A stretch of DNA of 25,761 bases from CAYLJO01 sp964383905 (GCA_964383905.1 CAYLJO010000079.1:1-25761), one strand, 5' to 3'. Positions 16,382 through 24,668 are shown, numbered from the stretch's first letter. The notes: generated by a model from the letters alone, not told the origin. Translations and numbers: made by a program.

Positions 16382-17333
16382 AGCGGGCGACGGGGGACAG
16401 GTGCCGGGGGCCGGGAAGAACGTGATCTTCCCGGCCCGCACCTCAGGCCAAAGATCCCCTCATCTCAACTCCCCGGCCCCCGACAAAGTGGGGTACCTGA
16501 TGGTGCTCCCTTACGTTCTGCACGTCGCGATATTCCTCGGCTATCCGCTCGCCTTCGCCTTCGCCCTGATCTTTCACCGCTGGAACATCTACACGCCGAT
16601 GAAGTGGATCGGATTGGGTAACGTCAGACTGCTGATTGCGGATCCGCTGATCTGGCGCGCCCTCGGCAACACACTCTTCTTTCTGCTGATTCACATCCCG
16701 TTGCAGCTGATCGTCGCGCTCGGGTTGGCCCAGTTGCTCAATCAAAGAATTCGTGGGCGGGGATTTTTCCGCGCGAGCTATTTCCTGCCGGTCGTCATCT
16801 CAGGCATCGTCATCACCATCCTCTGGCAACAGCTGTACGCTCAGGAGACCGGTCTGATAAACATCATGCTCCGGCGCGTTGGCTTGCCGAAAATCGGGTG
16901 GCTGACCGACCGCCGTTTTGCCATGCCGGCGATCGCGATCATGGCGACGTGGAAGAACGTCGGCCTCTATGTCGTGCTCTTTCTTGTCGGGCTGCAGACG
17001 ATTCCTTCGCACCTGTATGAAGCGGCGGAGCTCGACGGCGCTTCACCGTGGCAGCAATTTCGGATGATCACGATTCCGATGCTCAACCCGACAATCATGC
17101 TGGTGCTGGTGCTGTCGACGATCGGTGGTTTTTCGCTTTTTATTGAACCTTACGTCATGACCGGCGGCGGGCCCGCCAACAGCACGCTCTCCGGCATCCT
17201 TTACCTTTACAAGCAGGCGTTTTTCTTTAGCAAAATGGGGTACGCCACGACCATCGGTTTCTTCTGGGCCCTGATCATCTTCGCGGTCGTACTCCTTCAG
17301 CGGCGATTTGTCGAAACCGAGGCGGCGTTGTGA
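16341..17333 (+). CDS. Sugar ABC importer permease, MalF/UgpA type
   Basis: An inner-membrane permease of up to 330 residues. The first ~49 residues are polar and atypical; the first membrane helix is at about 52-78 (YLMVLPYVLHVAIFLGYPLA). Further helices lie near 108-134, 145-165, 194-218, 250-270 and 303-320. The EAA loop that contacts the ATPase is EAAELDGASPWQQFRMITIPML (227-248), cut short here only in description of its flanks. The ATG at 16341 overlaps the upstream gene by 41 bases and lacks a good Shine-Dalgarno. A GTG at 16401 preceded by GGGGGA is a credible alternative and would remove 20 residues. It pairs with the next gene to form the channel. Confidence 0.9.
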   Translation: MRPEEANRSSTRNEAGDGGQVPGAGKNVIFPARTSGQRSPHLNSPAPDKVGYLMVLPYVLHVAIFLGYPLAFAFALIFHRWNIYTPMKWIGLGNVRLLIADPLIWRALGNTLFFLLIHIPLQLIVALGLAQLLNQRIRGRGFFRASYFLPVVISGIVITILWQQLYAQETGLINIMLRRVGLPKIGWLTDRRFAMPAIAIMATWKNVGLYVVLFLVGLQTIPSHLYEAAELDGASPWQQFRMITIPMLNPTIMLVLVLSTIGGFSLFIEPYVMTGGGPANSTLSGILYLYKQAFFFSKMGYATTIGFFWALIIFAVVLLQRRFVETEAAL

Positions 17334-18142
17334 TGAAGCGTTTTCTGCTGTACGCCATACTAATCGCCGGGGCCGTAATTTTTCTCTACCCGTTTTTGTG
17401 GATGATCGCGGCGACCCTCAAACCCGAGCCGGAAATCCCCGGCTTCCATCTCTTTTCGCCTAACTTTACGCTCGAGAGCTACCGCTTCGTCTTCCGTAAG
17501 ATTCCGATCGTTCGCGGTTTCGTCAATAGCCTGTTCGTCTCAATCGTGGTGACCGCCTCGGTGATAATTTTCGGCTCACTGGTCGGGTACGCGCTGACAC
17601 GACTGCGTTTTCGCGGGCGCGAGATGGTCTTTAACCTAGCGCTCGCGACGATGATGATCCCGGCGCAACTCACGCTCATCCCTCTTTACACGATGATGGT
17701 CAAGTTCGGGTGGGTCAACTCTTACCTGGCGCTGATCGTGCCGGCGATGATGAGCAGCTACGCGGTCCTGCTGTTTCGCCAGTTCTTTCAGTCCGTCCCG
17801 CAATCGCTGATTGAGGCGGCGCGGCTCGACGGCTGTTCCGACTGGCGCATTCTTTTCACGATCGTCTACCCGCTCTCAAAACCGGCCATTATCACGGTGG
17901 CAATTCTGACATTCATGGGGGTCTGGAACGACGTGCTGTGGCCGCTGATGGTGATCCGTGACGAGAGGCTGATGACGATGCCGCTGATGGTCACAATCTT
18001 TACCGTGGGCGGGCAGGCAGAGGCGCACCTCGGCGCACAACTGGCCGCCGCGACGCTGCTCGCTTTACCGGTGATCGTCGCGTATATCTTCTTACAGCGT
18101 TACCTGATCGAAAGCATCGCCAGCAGCGGAATGAAGAACTGA
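17333..18142 (+). CDS. Sugar ABC importer permease, MalG/UgpE type
   Basis: A 269-residue inner-membrane permease. Helices lie near 7-28, 64-90, 98-122, 130-152, 183-205 and 235-257. The EAA loop EAARLDGCSDWRILFTIVYP (161-180) is intact and the order and spacing fit the MalG branch. The ATG at 17333 overlaps the stop of the MalF-like gene by one base (TGATG), implying translational coupling; a GTG three bases earlier is the alternative. It completes the importer and converges on the GH130 gene with 32 bases between stop codons and no visible terminator. Confidence 0.93.
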   Translation: MKRFLLYAILIAGAVIFLYPFLWMIAATLKPEPEIPGFHLFSPNFTLESYRFVFRKIPIVRGFVNSLFVSIVVTASVIIFGSLVGYALTRLRFRGREMVFNLALATMMIPAQLTLIPLYTMMVKFGWVNSYLALIVPAMMSSYAVLLFRQFFQSVPQSLIEAARLDGCSDWRILFTIVYPLSKPAIITVAILTFMGVWNDVLWPLMVIRDERLMTMPLMVTIFTVGGQAEAHLGAQLAAATLLALPVIVAYIFLQRYLIESIASSGMKN

Positions 18143-18174
18143 GCGGTGGCGAGCCATTTGCCCGGTGTTTGATC

Positions 18175-19173
18175 CTATTTCTTTCTCTTCATCAGCCAGT
18201 CGAGAATTTCACCGGTATTGCCGTGCGCCATGGCGATGGAGGTGTCGGCGGCGCCATAGTAAAGACGGATCTCACCCGTCATATCATCAACGACTTGACC
18301 GCAGGGGAAAATGACGTAACCGACGTCGCCGATAATCTCATAGGGCTCGCGCGGGCCCATCACCCACTCGTCGCCGCGCCGGACGACGCGCGTCGGGTCT
18401 TCGAGGTCGAGTAGCGCGAGCCCCACGCGGTATATCACACCCGCCCCGTTGTGGCGCACGCCATGATAGATGATGAGCCAGCCTTCTTTGGTCTCAAGGG
18501 GTGGAGAGCAGAGGCCGATCTTATTAGCATCCCACCAGCCCCCGTGTCGCGCCTCAAGAACTATCCGGCGGTCGCCCCAGTGTTTCAGATCAGGCGAGAA
18601 TGAGAGACAGATGTTTGCGCCCGCGCCGGCCCATGCCGGTACAGGCCGGTGGAGTAACGCCCATCTCCCGCCGATGCGGCGGGGAAAAAAGGCCGCATCC
18701 TTATCTTCCGGCTGCATGATGGTGCCGCGCCGCTCAAAGGTTTTGAAGTCGCGCGTCAGCGCGAGCGAGACCAGCGGCCCGCGGGCCGAGTAGGCGGTAT
18801 AGGTGACCGCATATTGGTCAAGCTCCGGGAGGTGGACGACGCGCGCGTCCTCAATCCCCCATAACTCTTCCGGGTAGTTCTGCGGATCCGGAGCGAGCGT
18901 TGGCCGGGCGGCAATCTGCCAATCGGTGATGCCGTCCCGGCTGCGCGCGGCCGTGAGATGCGAGATGCCGGTGCGGTCCTCGACGCGCGTAAGCAATAAG
19001 GTCTGGCCGTCGGGCAGGAGTGTCGCGCCAGGGTTGAAGACAGAGTGCGCCAGGTACGGCCAATCCGCCGCCGTCAAAATAGGGTTGTTCTTGGAGCGCT
19101 GAAATAGCTCAGAAAAGCTCGGATTTGGTTGATAGTTGACGAACACCAATTTCTCCGTGGTTTGGTTAAGCAT
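18175..19173 (-). CDS. GH130-type glycoside phosphorylase (beta-mannoside phosphorylase family)
   Basis: A 332-residue five-bladed beta-propeller enzyme without a signal peptide, hence cytoplasmic. Family motifs are SVFNPGATLL (44-53), RVEDRTGISHL (63-73), GIEDARVV with the presumed catalytic Asp109 (106-113), KDAAFFPRRI (158-167), LIIYHGVR (233-240) and YYGAADTSIAMA (305-316). GH130 enzymes mostly phosphorolyse beta-mannosides to mannose-1-phosphate, and some are hydrolases; the linkage is not readable. The ATG at 19173 is chosen because family homology begins there. A longer frame from 19239 would encode a palindrome (19194-19231) as protein. A cytoplasmic phosphorylase beside an ABC importer fits energy-saving use of an imported oligosaccharide. 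It is downstream of the debranching-like enzyme on the same strand. Confidence 0.85.
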   Translation of the reverse strand: MLNQTTEKLVFVNYQPNPSFSELFQRSKNNPILTAADWPYLAHSVFNPGATLLPDGQTLLLTRVEDRTGISHLTAARSRDGITDWQIAARPTLAPDPQNYPEELWGIEDARVVHLPELDQYAVTYTAYSARGPLVSLALTRDFKTFERRGTIMQPEDKDAAFFPRRIGGRWALLHRPVPAWAGAGANICLSFSPDLKHWGDRRIVLEARHGGWWDANKIGLCSPPLETKEGWLIIYHGVRHNGAGVIYRVGLALLDLEDPTRVVRRGDEWVMGPREPYEIIGDVGYVIFPCGQVVDDMTGEIRLYYGAADTSIAMAHGNTGEILDWLMKRKK

Positions 19174-19193
19174 CGCAAAGAGACGGCGGAGGC

Positions 19194-19231
19194 GCATCAA
19201 GCAGTAGATGCGAATATCTACTGCTTGATGC
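19194..19231 (-). repeat. Perfect 16-bp inverted repeat in the GDE-like/GH130 intercistronic gap
   Basis: GCATCAAGCAGTAGAT (19194-19209) is exactly complementary to 19216-19231 around a six-base loop. On the - strand it lies 17 bases after the stop of the large glycosidase and about 20 before the GH130 ATG. There is no T-run, so it is more likely an RNA stability or processing hairpin than a terminator. Confidence 0.6.
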
Positions 19232-19248
19232 CGAATCATCGGGCCCGT

Positions 19249-21981
19249 CTACTTTCTTTTGCGCTGAGAAGGTTTAGCGCGCTCGAGCGGGACGGTCAAC
19301 TCTCGCCGAACGTAAGTATCGGGCGGGCCGGCAAAGGCGATGCGCAATTGCTGGTTAGCCGGGCCATCCGTTTTGACCGTCGCGCCGCTCACCTCGGACA
19401 GTTGGTACGGGGTGCGCACGCCCAACGAGTAGGAGCGGCCGCCGAGTCCTTCGAGGACAAGGCGCAAGCCGTTTTCGTCCGCGAGCGAGTGAATGATGCG
19501 CAATCCCTGGCTGCGTGCGCCGGGCAGCGGCGCTTCCGGTTCGACGTAAACGTCCGTGCCTTCATTATAAGTGAAGGCCAACTCGGTAACCGGTTGTGTT
19601 ACATCAACGCTGACTTCAGCGCGCTGCACATCACCGGCCCGGATCATCTCAAACTTCGTCGCGCGCCCCTGGACGGTCACGGCACGAACGTGCGCGTCGA
19701 GCGGAAATGACGGCGCGACTGTAACGCGCATTGGGCCGCCCGCGGAGTCGGCCGGGTTCGAATTACGCCGTCTGACCGTGACCTGCAAACGACCTGCGGT
19801 ACGCTCAAGCGCGAGATCATACCTAGCTTTGCCTGCGGCGACGTTTCGCGCTTCAACACGGTCCCAGTTCGCCGGTATGTCGGGCGCGAAGCGAAGGGCG
19901 GTGCCACCGGCACCGGCCTCGATTCCGAGCAGGCCGCGCAAAGCCGGCGTCACGACCATCGCCTCGGACCAGATCTGATGGTGCGACGAGCGGCCGAAAG
20001 GCGCGTTGAAATCTCCCGACAAGAGCTCCGTAACGTAGCCGAGCGCTCCGACATAAGTGAGCAGCGCGTTCGCCATTAATGCCTGGTAGCCGATGTGCGG
20101 CCGCCCGTACCGGTATGCGCCTATGCTGGCCCAGCCCGTAAACAGGGGCCACACGGAGCCGTAGTGGTAGGAGAGAGGGTCATAAAGCCTGCTCTCATTT
20201 GAGATGATGCGCGCGCCCCAGTCGGTCGCCATCCGGCCGCTGCCCAGATGGTCTATCTCTAATTGCGCGCGATCATCGGCGAGCGTGCGCCACCACAGGG
20301 GAACGGCGGGGAGCACCGTGTCTTCGTCGACGAGTCGAACTCGGCTGAGCTCTTCCAGGCGCGCTTGCCGCACGGCGCGGTTCGGACCCGGCTCGGCCTC
20401 CGGAGGCTTGGCGGGCGGTAGTTTGGTGGCGAAGGCATAGAAACCCCGGTCCGGGAGCCAGTAAGTCTGTTCCATGGCGGCGCGTGTGCGTTCGGCGCCG
20501 GCGCGTGCGCGGGCCGCCATCCCCATGTCATTCATCGCTTCGGCGAGCTCCGCCATGTTGCGCGACGCTTCGACCCATAGGCCCTGCATGTAAATTTCTT
20601 CGTGGGCCGGGTATAGCGCGCCACCCTCGACCCAGCCGTGACCGAACTTTGTATTCTCGATTAATCCATTGCCGTCCGTGTCGGTCGCGGCAGAGAAACC
20701 GTATGCTTTGACGATCGAGTCCCAGTTGGCCTTTAAAAAATCGATGTCCCCGCTGGCGCGCCAGTAATCCGCATGACCGATGATGTAGAGTGGCGTGGCG
20801 TCGGCACTGGCCCAGGGGAAAGGGTAGTCCGTAAACCAGGGGAGGAGCGACGCGCTCTGTGAAATCTCGTGCGGGATTTTGCCATCCGCGCGCTGGAATT
20901 TTTTCAAGAATTCGAGTGCCGTGCGCGTGGACGCGAAATCACCGTAAGAGTTGATGGCCAACGCCGTCCACATCGCATCGCGTCCGAAGAACCAGGCGAA
21001 CCCGGGCCGCTCGCTATCGCCTGAAGTGCGGAAACCCGCCAGCAGTCCGGTGCCGAGTAGCGGGTTGGTGGCGATTCCTTTGTCGACGCCGACTTTCGCC
21101 CAACCGAAAGCGTCGTTAAGGCGCGGGTCAGGGGTTTTAATGTTCGCCGTCTCATTCTGCAACCGCTCATAGTAGGCGACATTCTTTTCATAGAGCGAGG
21201 GTACGGAATTGAGCAGCCGGTCGTAGTCGGCCTTCGCCTTATCGCGACCTTCGACCCCGCCGACGATCACAATCGGGATGAGGTTGGACTTCAGTGCGTC
21301 GGGCGGGGCTTCGATGACGAACCGTGCCGGCACATCCCGCGGCTCTTCCTGATACGGCATCACCGAAATATCGCGCCCGGCGGGGGAGCCTACCAACCCC
21401 ACATAGCGTTTTGATTCTTCGGTGATGTAATAAACATGCTGCTTATCTTCCCAACCGAGATTGGCCGTCATCAGCCCCGCGGGCCACGCCAGTCTTAACC
21501 TCGGTCGGAACGAGACGGTGACGCTCATCGGCAGCACACTCTGCACGTCAAGCAGCATGACGACCCCCGGCTCGTCAACCGGAGCGAAGATGGTTTGGCG
21601 TACGGTGAAAGCGGCATGTGAGTAGGTGAAGGTTGTCGCTTCCGGTCGCGCGTTGACCCGGACCGCCAGGTCTGCGTCACGGAATTCCAGGGGGTAGCCT
21701 TCGATGCGGAACGAAAGCTCAAAGTCGTCAAGAATCTTCAGCGGGTAGACCCACGCCTCGAGCGGGCGGTGCTCATAGCCGAAGACCGCCGAATGATGGC
21801 CCACGACGTCGAAGAAAGTGCCCGACTGCGTCCGCCGCTCCAGCTCCAGCCCGCTTTTTCTGAAGATAAACTTTGGGATAAACATCGGATTTGTTTGAGC
21901 TTGCGCACCGGGCGCAGGATAAGTGAGCCCGAGAAGCATGAGACACAAGATTATTCGGCCGCAAATTCGGAGTTCTCTCAA
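19249..21981 (-). CDS. Secreted glycogen-debranching-like (amylo-alpha-1,6-glucosidase family) glycosidase
   Basis: A 910-residue exported enzyme. The TTG at 21981 is chosen because AGGAGA lies six bases upstream and it yields a compact signal peptide (MRELRICGRIILCLMLLGLT, cleavage near GAQAQ); a GTG at 22023 would add 14 residues. An N-terminal beta-sandwich domain (~30-280) precedes an (alpha/alpha)6 barrel (~285-740) like that of the GDE/amylo-1,6-glucosidase group. Visible motifs are FAWFFGRDAMW (328-338), PHEISQ, DTDGNGLIEN, GHGWVEGGA and EEIYMQGLWVEA (about 447-472). A beta-rich C-terminal region follows. Export is odd for glycogen metabolism and suggests a role on external or periplasmic alpha-glycans. 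The exact linkage and family number are not certain; related mannosidases and glucosidases share the fold. It ends in a basic SQRKRK tail. Confidence 0.8.
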   Translation of the reverse strand: MRELRICGRIILCLMLLGLTYPAPGAQAQTNPMFIPKFIFRKSGLELERRTQSGTFFDVVGHHSAVFGYEHRPLEAWVYPLKILDDFELSFRIEGYPLEFRDADLAVRVNARPEATTFTYSHAAFTVRQTIFAPVDEPGVVMLLDVQSVLPMSVTVSFRPRLRLAWPAGLMTANLGWEDKQHVYYITEESKRYVGLVGSPAGRDISVMPYQEEPRDVPARFVIEAPPDALKSNLIPIVIVGGVEGRDKAKADYDRLLNSVPSLYEKNVAYYERLQNETANIKTPDPRLNDAFGWAKVGVDKGIATNPLLGTGLLAGFRTSGDSERPGFAWFFGRDAMWTALAINSYGDFASTRTALEFLKKFQRADGKIPHEISQSASLLPWFTDYPFPWASADATPLYIIGHADYWRASGDIDFLKANWDSIVKAYGFSAATDTDGNGLIENTKFGHGWVEGGALYPAHEEIYMQGLWVEASRNMAELAEAMNDMGMAARARAGAERTRAAMEQTYWLPDRGFYAFATKLPPAKPPEAEPGPNRAVRQARLEELSRVRLVDEDTVLPAVPLWWRTLADDRAQLEIDHLGSGRMATDWGARIISNESRLYDPLSYHYGSVWPLFTGWASIGAYRYGRPHIGYQALMANALLTYVGALGYVTELLSGDFNAPFGRSSHHQIWSEAMVVTPALRGLLGIEAGAGGTALRFAPDIPANWDRVEARNVAAGKARYDLALERTAGRLQVTVRRRNSNPADSAGGPMRVTVAPSFPLDAHVRAVTVQGRATKFEMIRAGDVQRAEVSVDVTQPVTELAFTYNEGTDVYVEPEAPLPGARSQGLRIIHSLADENGLRLVLEGLGGRSYSLGVRTPYQLSEVSGATVKTDGPANQQLRIAFAGPPDTYVRRELTVPLERAKPSQRKRK

Positions 21982-21987
21982 ATTAAA

Positions 21988-21993
21988 TCTCCT
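21988..21993 (-). promoter_or_regulatory. Ribosome binding site deciding the TTG start of the debranching-like enzyme
   Basis: On the - strand AGGAGA lies six bases before the TTG at 21981. The GTG at 22023 has no such site. Confidence 0.7.
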
Positions 21994-22055
21994 ACGGGAG
22001 AAAGCGCTACTGGGGACTTGCACAGATGTCGGAGTAACGAGCTTCGCGCAAGGCT

Positions 22056-22084
22056 ATTAAAGCTGCAAGGGATGCGTTTGGCAA
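22056..22084 (-). promoter_or_regulatory. Sigma70-like promoter of the debranching-like enzyme and GH130 genes
   Basis: On the - strand TTGCCA (22084-22079) and TTTAAT (22061-22056) are separated by 17 bases and each matches the consensus at 5 of 6 positions. The predicted leader to the TTG at 21981 is about 68 bases. Of the 238 bases between this gene and the MBL gene, the rest shows only a GCCGCC/GGCGGC inverted repeat at 22150-22171 without a T-run. Confidence 0.5.
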
Positions 22085-22219
22085 GACCATGTGGCAAAAA
22101 AACAGGCAGGAAAGTCCTCAATTTGCCGACTCGGGTGTGTGTCTCATCTGCCGCCACAGGATTTCGGCGGCCCGTGTTCTTCCGAGGGGGCGACAAGCTT
22201 GAGACTCCGGCCCAACGCT

Positions 22220-23278
22220 TTACGGATGTTTGAGGCGGTAACGGTCAGTTGCCCCGGTGCGGCCGTTTGTGACCGTATAGGTGCGCGTGGCGGCGTCGAC
22301 GGAAACCGTGATCATGTACGCCGCGTCCGGTTGCTCGTCAATATTCGCTATGAACCTCGCCGGCGCGTTCTGCGCGACCCCTGTTTCGACGTTACGGTGA
22401 AGCTGGTAGAGCGCCTGAAGCGACGGGAGCTCTTGCAGCCATCTGACCGTGTCGGGGTGTCCGCCCTTTCGCGGGCCGTTGTTCATAATCGCAACAGCCG
22501 GGCGCACGCTCCTCAAGAGCACCGGATTGTTGCTGATGTTCATGCCGTGATGCGTCACTTGATAGAGGTCGACCTCGCCGATGCGGTTGGTCGGGCAGAC
22601 CAGATGCTGCTCTATGTTCCAGGTCAAGTCGCCCCCGTCGAAGAACTTAAAGTCACCATAGGTCAAGACGAGAGCGATACTACGCGCGTTGTCGGATGGA
22701 TCTTCCGCTTTGGGTGTGGCCGAAGAACACTCCGCATTGGCCCGCGCCTTCCCGCCCGTAATCACCTCACGGTTAGCGGCAACACACAGTAGTTTCACCG
22801 GCGGAGCGCCGTTGGCGGTTCTGAGTGGAATGATGTCCCCCGGCTTGAGCGTCGTCGTCTCACCCTTCGCCGCCTGCCGGTAAGCCGCATACATTTTAGG
22901 AAAGTTCTTGTCCTCCTCAAGTGATGACATCCCGCCGTGGTCGTAAAAGTGCTTAACCGGAACAAGATTGGCCAACTCGGGGATGCCGCCGTAATGATCG
23001 ACGTGGTAGTGAGTGGCGATCAGATGATCAATCTCAGTAACCCCCGCCGTTTGCATTGCCTGTTGAATGCGTCTGGCGTCGCGACCATCAAACCCCGGCC
23101 AGCCCGCGTCGATCAGGATCGACTCTCGCGACGGGGTGATAATAAGGGTTGCCGCGCCGCCCTCAACATCCACATAATAGATGTCCAGTGTGCGATGCGC
23201 CCGACTTTTTTGCGTCACCGGCAAAGCGCCCCCGGCGACGAAAAGCAGTAGGAAGAAGAAGAAACAAAGTTTTCCCAT
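22220..23278 (-). CDS. Secreted metallo-beta-lactamase-fold hydrolase (ComEC/Rec2 hydrolase-domain-like)
   Basis: A 352-residue exported protein. The N-terminus is a signal peptide (LCFFFFLLLFVAGGALP, residues 4-20). The metal-binding motif HYHVDH is at 90-95 (His90, His92, Asp94, His95), preceded by ILIDAGWPG (54-62). Later ligands are visible in FFDGGDLTW and the QVTHHGMN block. The pattern DVEGGAATLI ... DGGDLTW ... THHG ... NNGPRKGGHP resembles the hydrolase domain of ComEC/Rec2 and stand-alone relatives, not the lactamases. ComEC domains act on nucleic acid or phosphoesters outside the membrane; here the substrate is unknown. Export means it acts in the periplasm or outside. The gene lies 45 bases downstream of the frameshifted small gene and could share the pirin transcript. 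No strong Shine-Dalgarno is seen. Confidence 0.85.
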   Translation of the reverse strand: MGKLCFFFFLLLFVAGGALPVTQKSRAHRTLDIYYVDVEGGAATLIITPSRESILIDAGWPGFDGRDARRIQQAMQTAGVTEIDHLIATHYHVDHYGGIPELANLVPVKHFYDHGGMSSLEEDKNFPKMYAAYRQAAKGETTTLKPGDIIPLRTANGAPPVKLLCVAANREVITGGKARANAECSSATPKAEDPSDNARSIALVLTYGDFKFFDGGDLTWNIEQHLVCPTNRIGEVDLYQVTHHGMNISNNPVLLRSVRPAVAIMNNGPRKGGHPDTVRWLQELPSLQALYQLHRNVETGVAQNAPARFIANIDEQPDAAYMITVSVDAATRTYTVTNGRTGATDRYRLKHP

Positions 23279-23323
23279 AACAATCTTCTACCCCTTCATG
23301 AATCGCGGAACAAGTGATAATTC

Positions 23324-23753
23324 TTAAATTTCACGGGCAAGAAGCCTCGACGCCCCGGCGTGAGCCAGTACAACGTCAGGTCCGTTCTGAAGGGCGTCGT
23401 AATATTTTCTCTCGAAGCCGGCGCCGCCTTCAGACGGCCTAAGTAGCGCGCGTGCCTGATCCACGAGATTGCCGGCATCACGCTCGGCCGCCGGTTCTTC
23501 CGCATCCAGCAGCTCATCGATCTGCACTATAATCCCGGACAGTGGATGAAGCCAAGAAAACCAGGGGTCGCGGGTCACGAGTTGTAGGAATTCTCCGCTC
23601 CCACTGAGCGCGCCCGCGCGCCCGCTCAAAGGAGACACGTTCGGTTTCCAGCAGGGCCTTATGAAGAAGCAGAAGGGCCCGGCGGATGTCGCGCAGGCGG
23701 TGGCGAGTAAGATCTGATATCGGGGCCGAAGATGAAGTAAGCTCTTTTGCCAT
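23324..23753 (-). pseudogene. Small conserved hypothetical gene interrupted by a one-base frameshift
   Basis: Two overlapping frames together make one protein. The first (ATG at 23753) reads MAKELTSSSAPISDLTRHRL through RRALLLLHKALLETERVSFE RARGRA, then becomes unlikely sequence. The second, in the adjacent frame, continues with SGEFLQLVTRDPWFSWL, PLSGIIVQIDELLDAEEPAA and ends FERKYYDALQNGPDVVLAHA plus a short tail at 23324. The span is 430 bases, one more than a multiple of three, so one extra base (or two missing) near 23590-23625 would explain it. That stretch contains a GC-rich CGGGCGCGCGGGCGCGC run where sequencing slips are common. The restored product would be about 142 residues, mostly helical, cytoplasmic and of unknown function. 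It starts 15 bases after the pirin stop, so they probably share a transcript. Confidence 0.75.
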
Positions 23754-23768
23754 TTTTATGCCCGCGGC

Positions 23769-24662
23769 TCAGAGACTGATCTCACCCATCCGGCCGCTCC
23801 GGTAGTCCTCAATCGCTTGACGAATTTCCGACTGAGAATTCATGACGAACGGCCCGTAGCGAGCGACCGGCTCGTTGAGCGGTAGGCCGGCGATGAGCAG
23901 CACATTAAGCTCTGCCTGCGCGTTCTCAGGTGAGGTGATGGAGACCACGCCTCCGTCTTGTGCGAACATCACCATTTGCCCTCGCTTTGCGGTCTCCGCA
24001 TCCACTCCGAATAAGCCCTCACCGCCGACTACATAGGCGAAGGCGTTGTACTCCCGCGCGACGGGCTGCATCACCTTTCCGCCCGGCCGGAGCATGAAGT
24101 GCAGATACATGATGGGGGTCCGTGTTTCGATCACGGCACGGGCTCCGAGTGCCTCCCCGGCGATGACCTTCACCTTGACCAGGCCGTCATCGGTCCGGGC
24201 CGTCGGGATCCTCGCCGCCGGAATCTCCTGGTAGCGGGGCTTCATCATCTTATCGCGCCGGGGCAGGTTGACCCAGAGCTGAAAACCGTGAATCCGTCCC
24301 CCCTTTCGTGCAAACTCACGTTCGGGCATCTCCGAGTGGATAACGCCGGCACCCGCCGTCATCCACTGCACATCGCCGGGGCCCAGTTTTCCCGCGCGCC
24401 CTTGCGAGTCTTTGTGCTCCATGCGGCCGTCCAGCATATACGTGACCGTCTCGAAGCCGCGGTGCGGGTGATCCGGCGCCCCCTTAGCTTCTCCCGGCGA
24501 CAGCTCTTTGGGCCCCATCTCGTCGAGGAGCAGGAATGGGTCAAATTCTGAAAGGGCGTATGTCGGGAAAGGCCGGTGCACGAGGAAGCCCTCACCTTCA
24601 AGAGTCTCTATGCTGCTGACAATACCCGAAACTGTTCTCATCTCTTCAAATTGCGTTGTCAT
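23769..24662 (-). CDS. Pirin family protein
   Basis: A 297-residue bicupin. The ATG at 24662 is set by AAGGAG six bases upstream and by the usual pirin length; the frame stays open to 24989 but those extra 109 residues are not pirin-like and would overlap the promoter. The metal site is intact: His65 and His67 in DHPHRGFETVTYML, and His109 and Glu111 in GAGVIHSEMP. A PGDVQWMTAGAG motif precedes the second pair, and the C-terminal cupin holds GGEGLFGVDAE and NVLLIAGLPLNEPVARYGPFVMN. Pirins are cytoplasmic iron proteins; some are quercetin dioxygenases and others redox-responsive regulators, so the role here is open. It heads a likely transcript with the small hypothetical gene and perhaps the MBL gene. 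Confidence 0.93.
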   Translation of the reverse strand: MTTQFEEMRTVSGIVSSIETLEGEGFLVHRPFPTYALSEFDPFLLLDEMGPKELSPGEAKGAPDHPHRGFETVTYMLDGRMEHKDSQGRAGKLGPGDVQWMTAGAGVIHSEMPEREFARKGGRIHGFQLWVNLPRRDKMMKPRYQEIPAARIPTARTDDGLVKVKVIAGEALGARAVIETRTPIMYLHFMLRPGGKVMQPVAREYNAFAYVVGGEGLFGVDAETAKRGQMVMFAQDGGVVSITSPENAQAELNVLLIAGLPLNEPVARYGPFVMNSQSEIRQAIEDYRSGRMGEISL

Positions 24663-24668
24663 TGTTTT

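Noticed and set aside
21982..22023. Twin-arginine motif SRRRFN at the N-terminus of the debranching-like enzyme when started at GTG 22023
   Set aside because: A Shine-Dalgarno (AGGAGA) sits inside this stretch six bases before TTG 21981, which gives a clean Sec signal peptide. The Arg-rich sequence is probably untranslated leader.
22091..22792. 233-codon + strand frame opposite the MBL gene
   Set aside because: It overlaps the well-supported MBL gene and the promoter region of the debranching-like gene, and shows no known motif.
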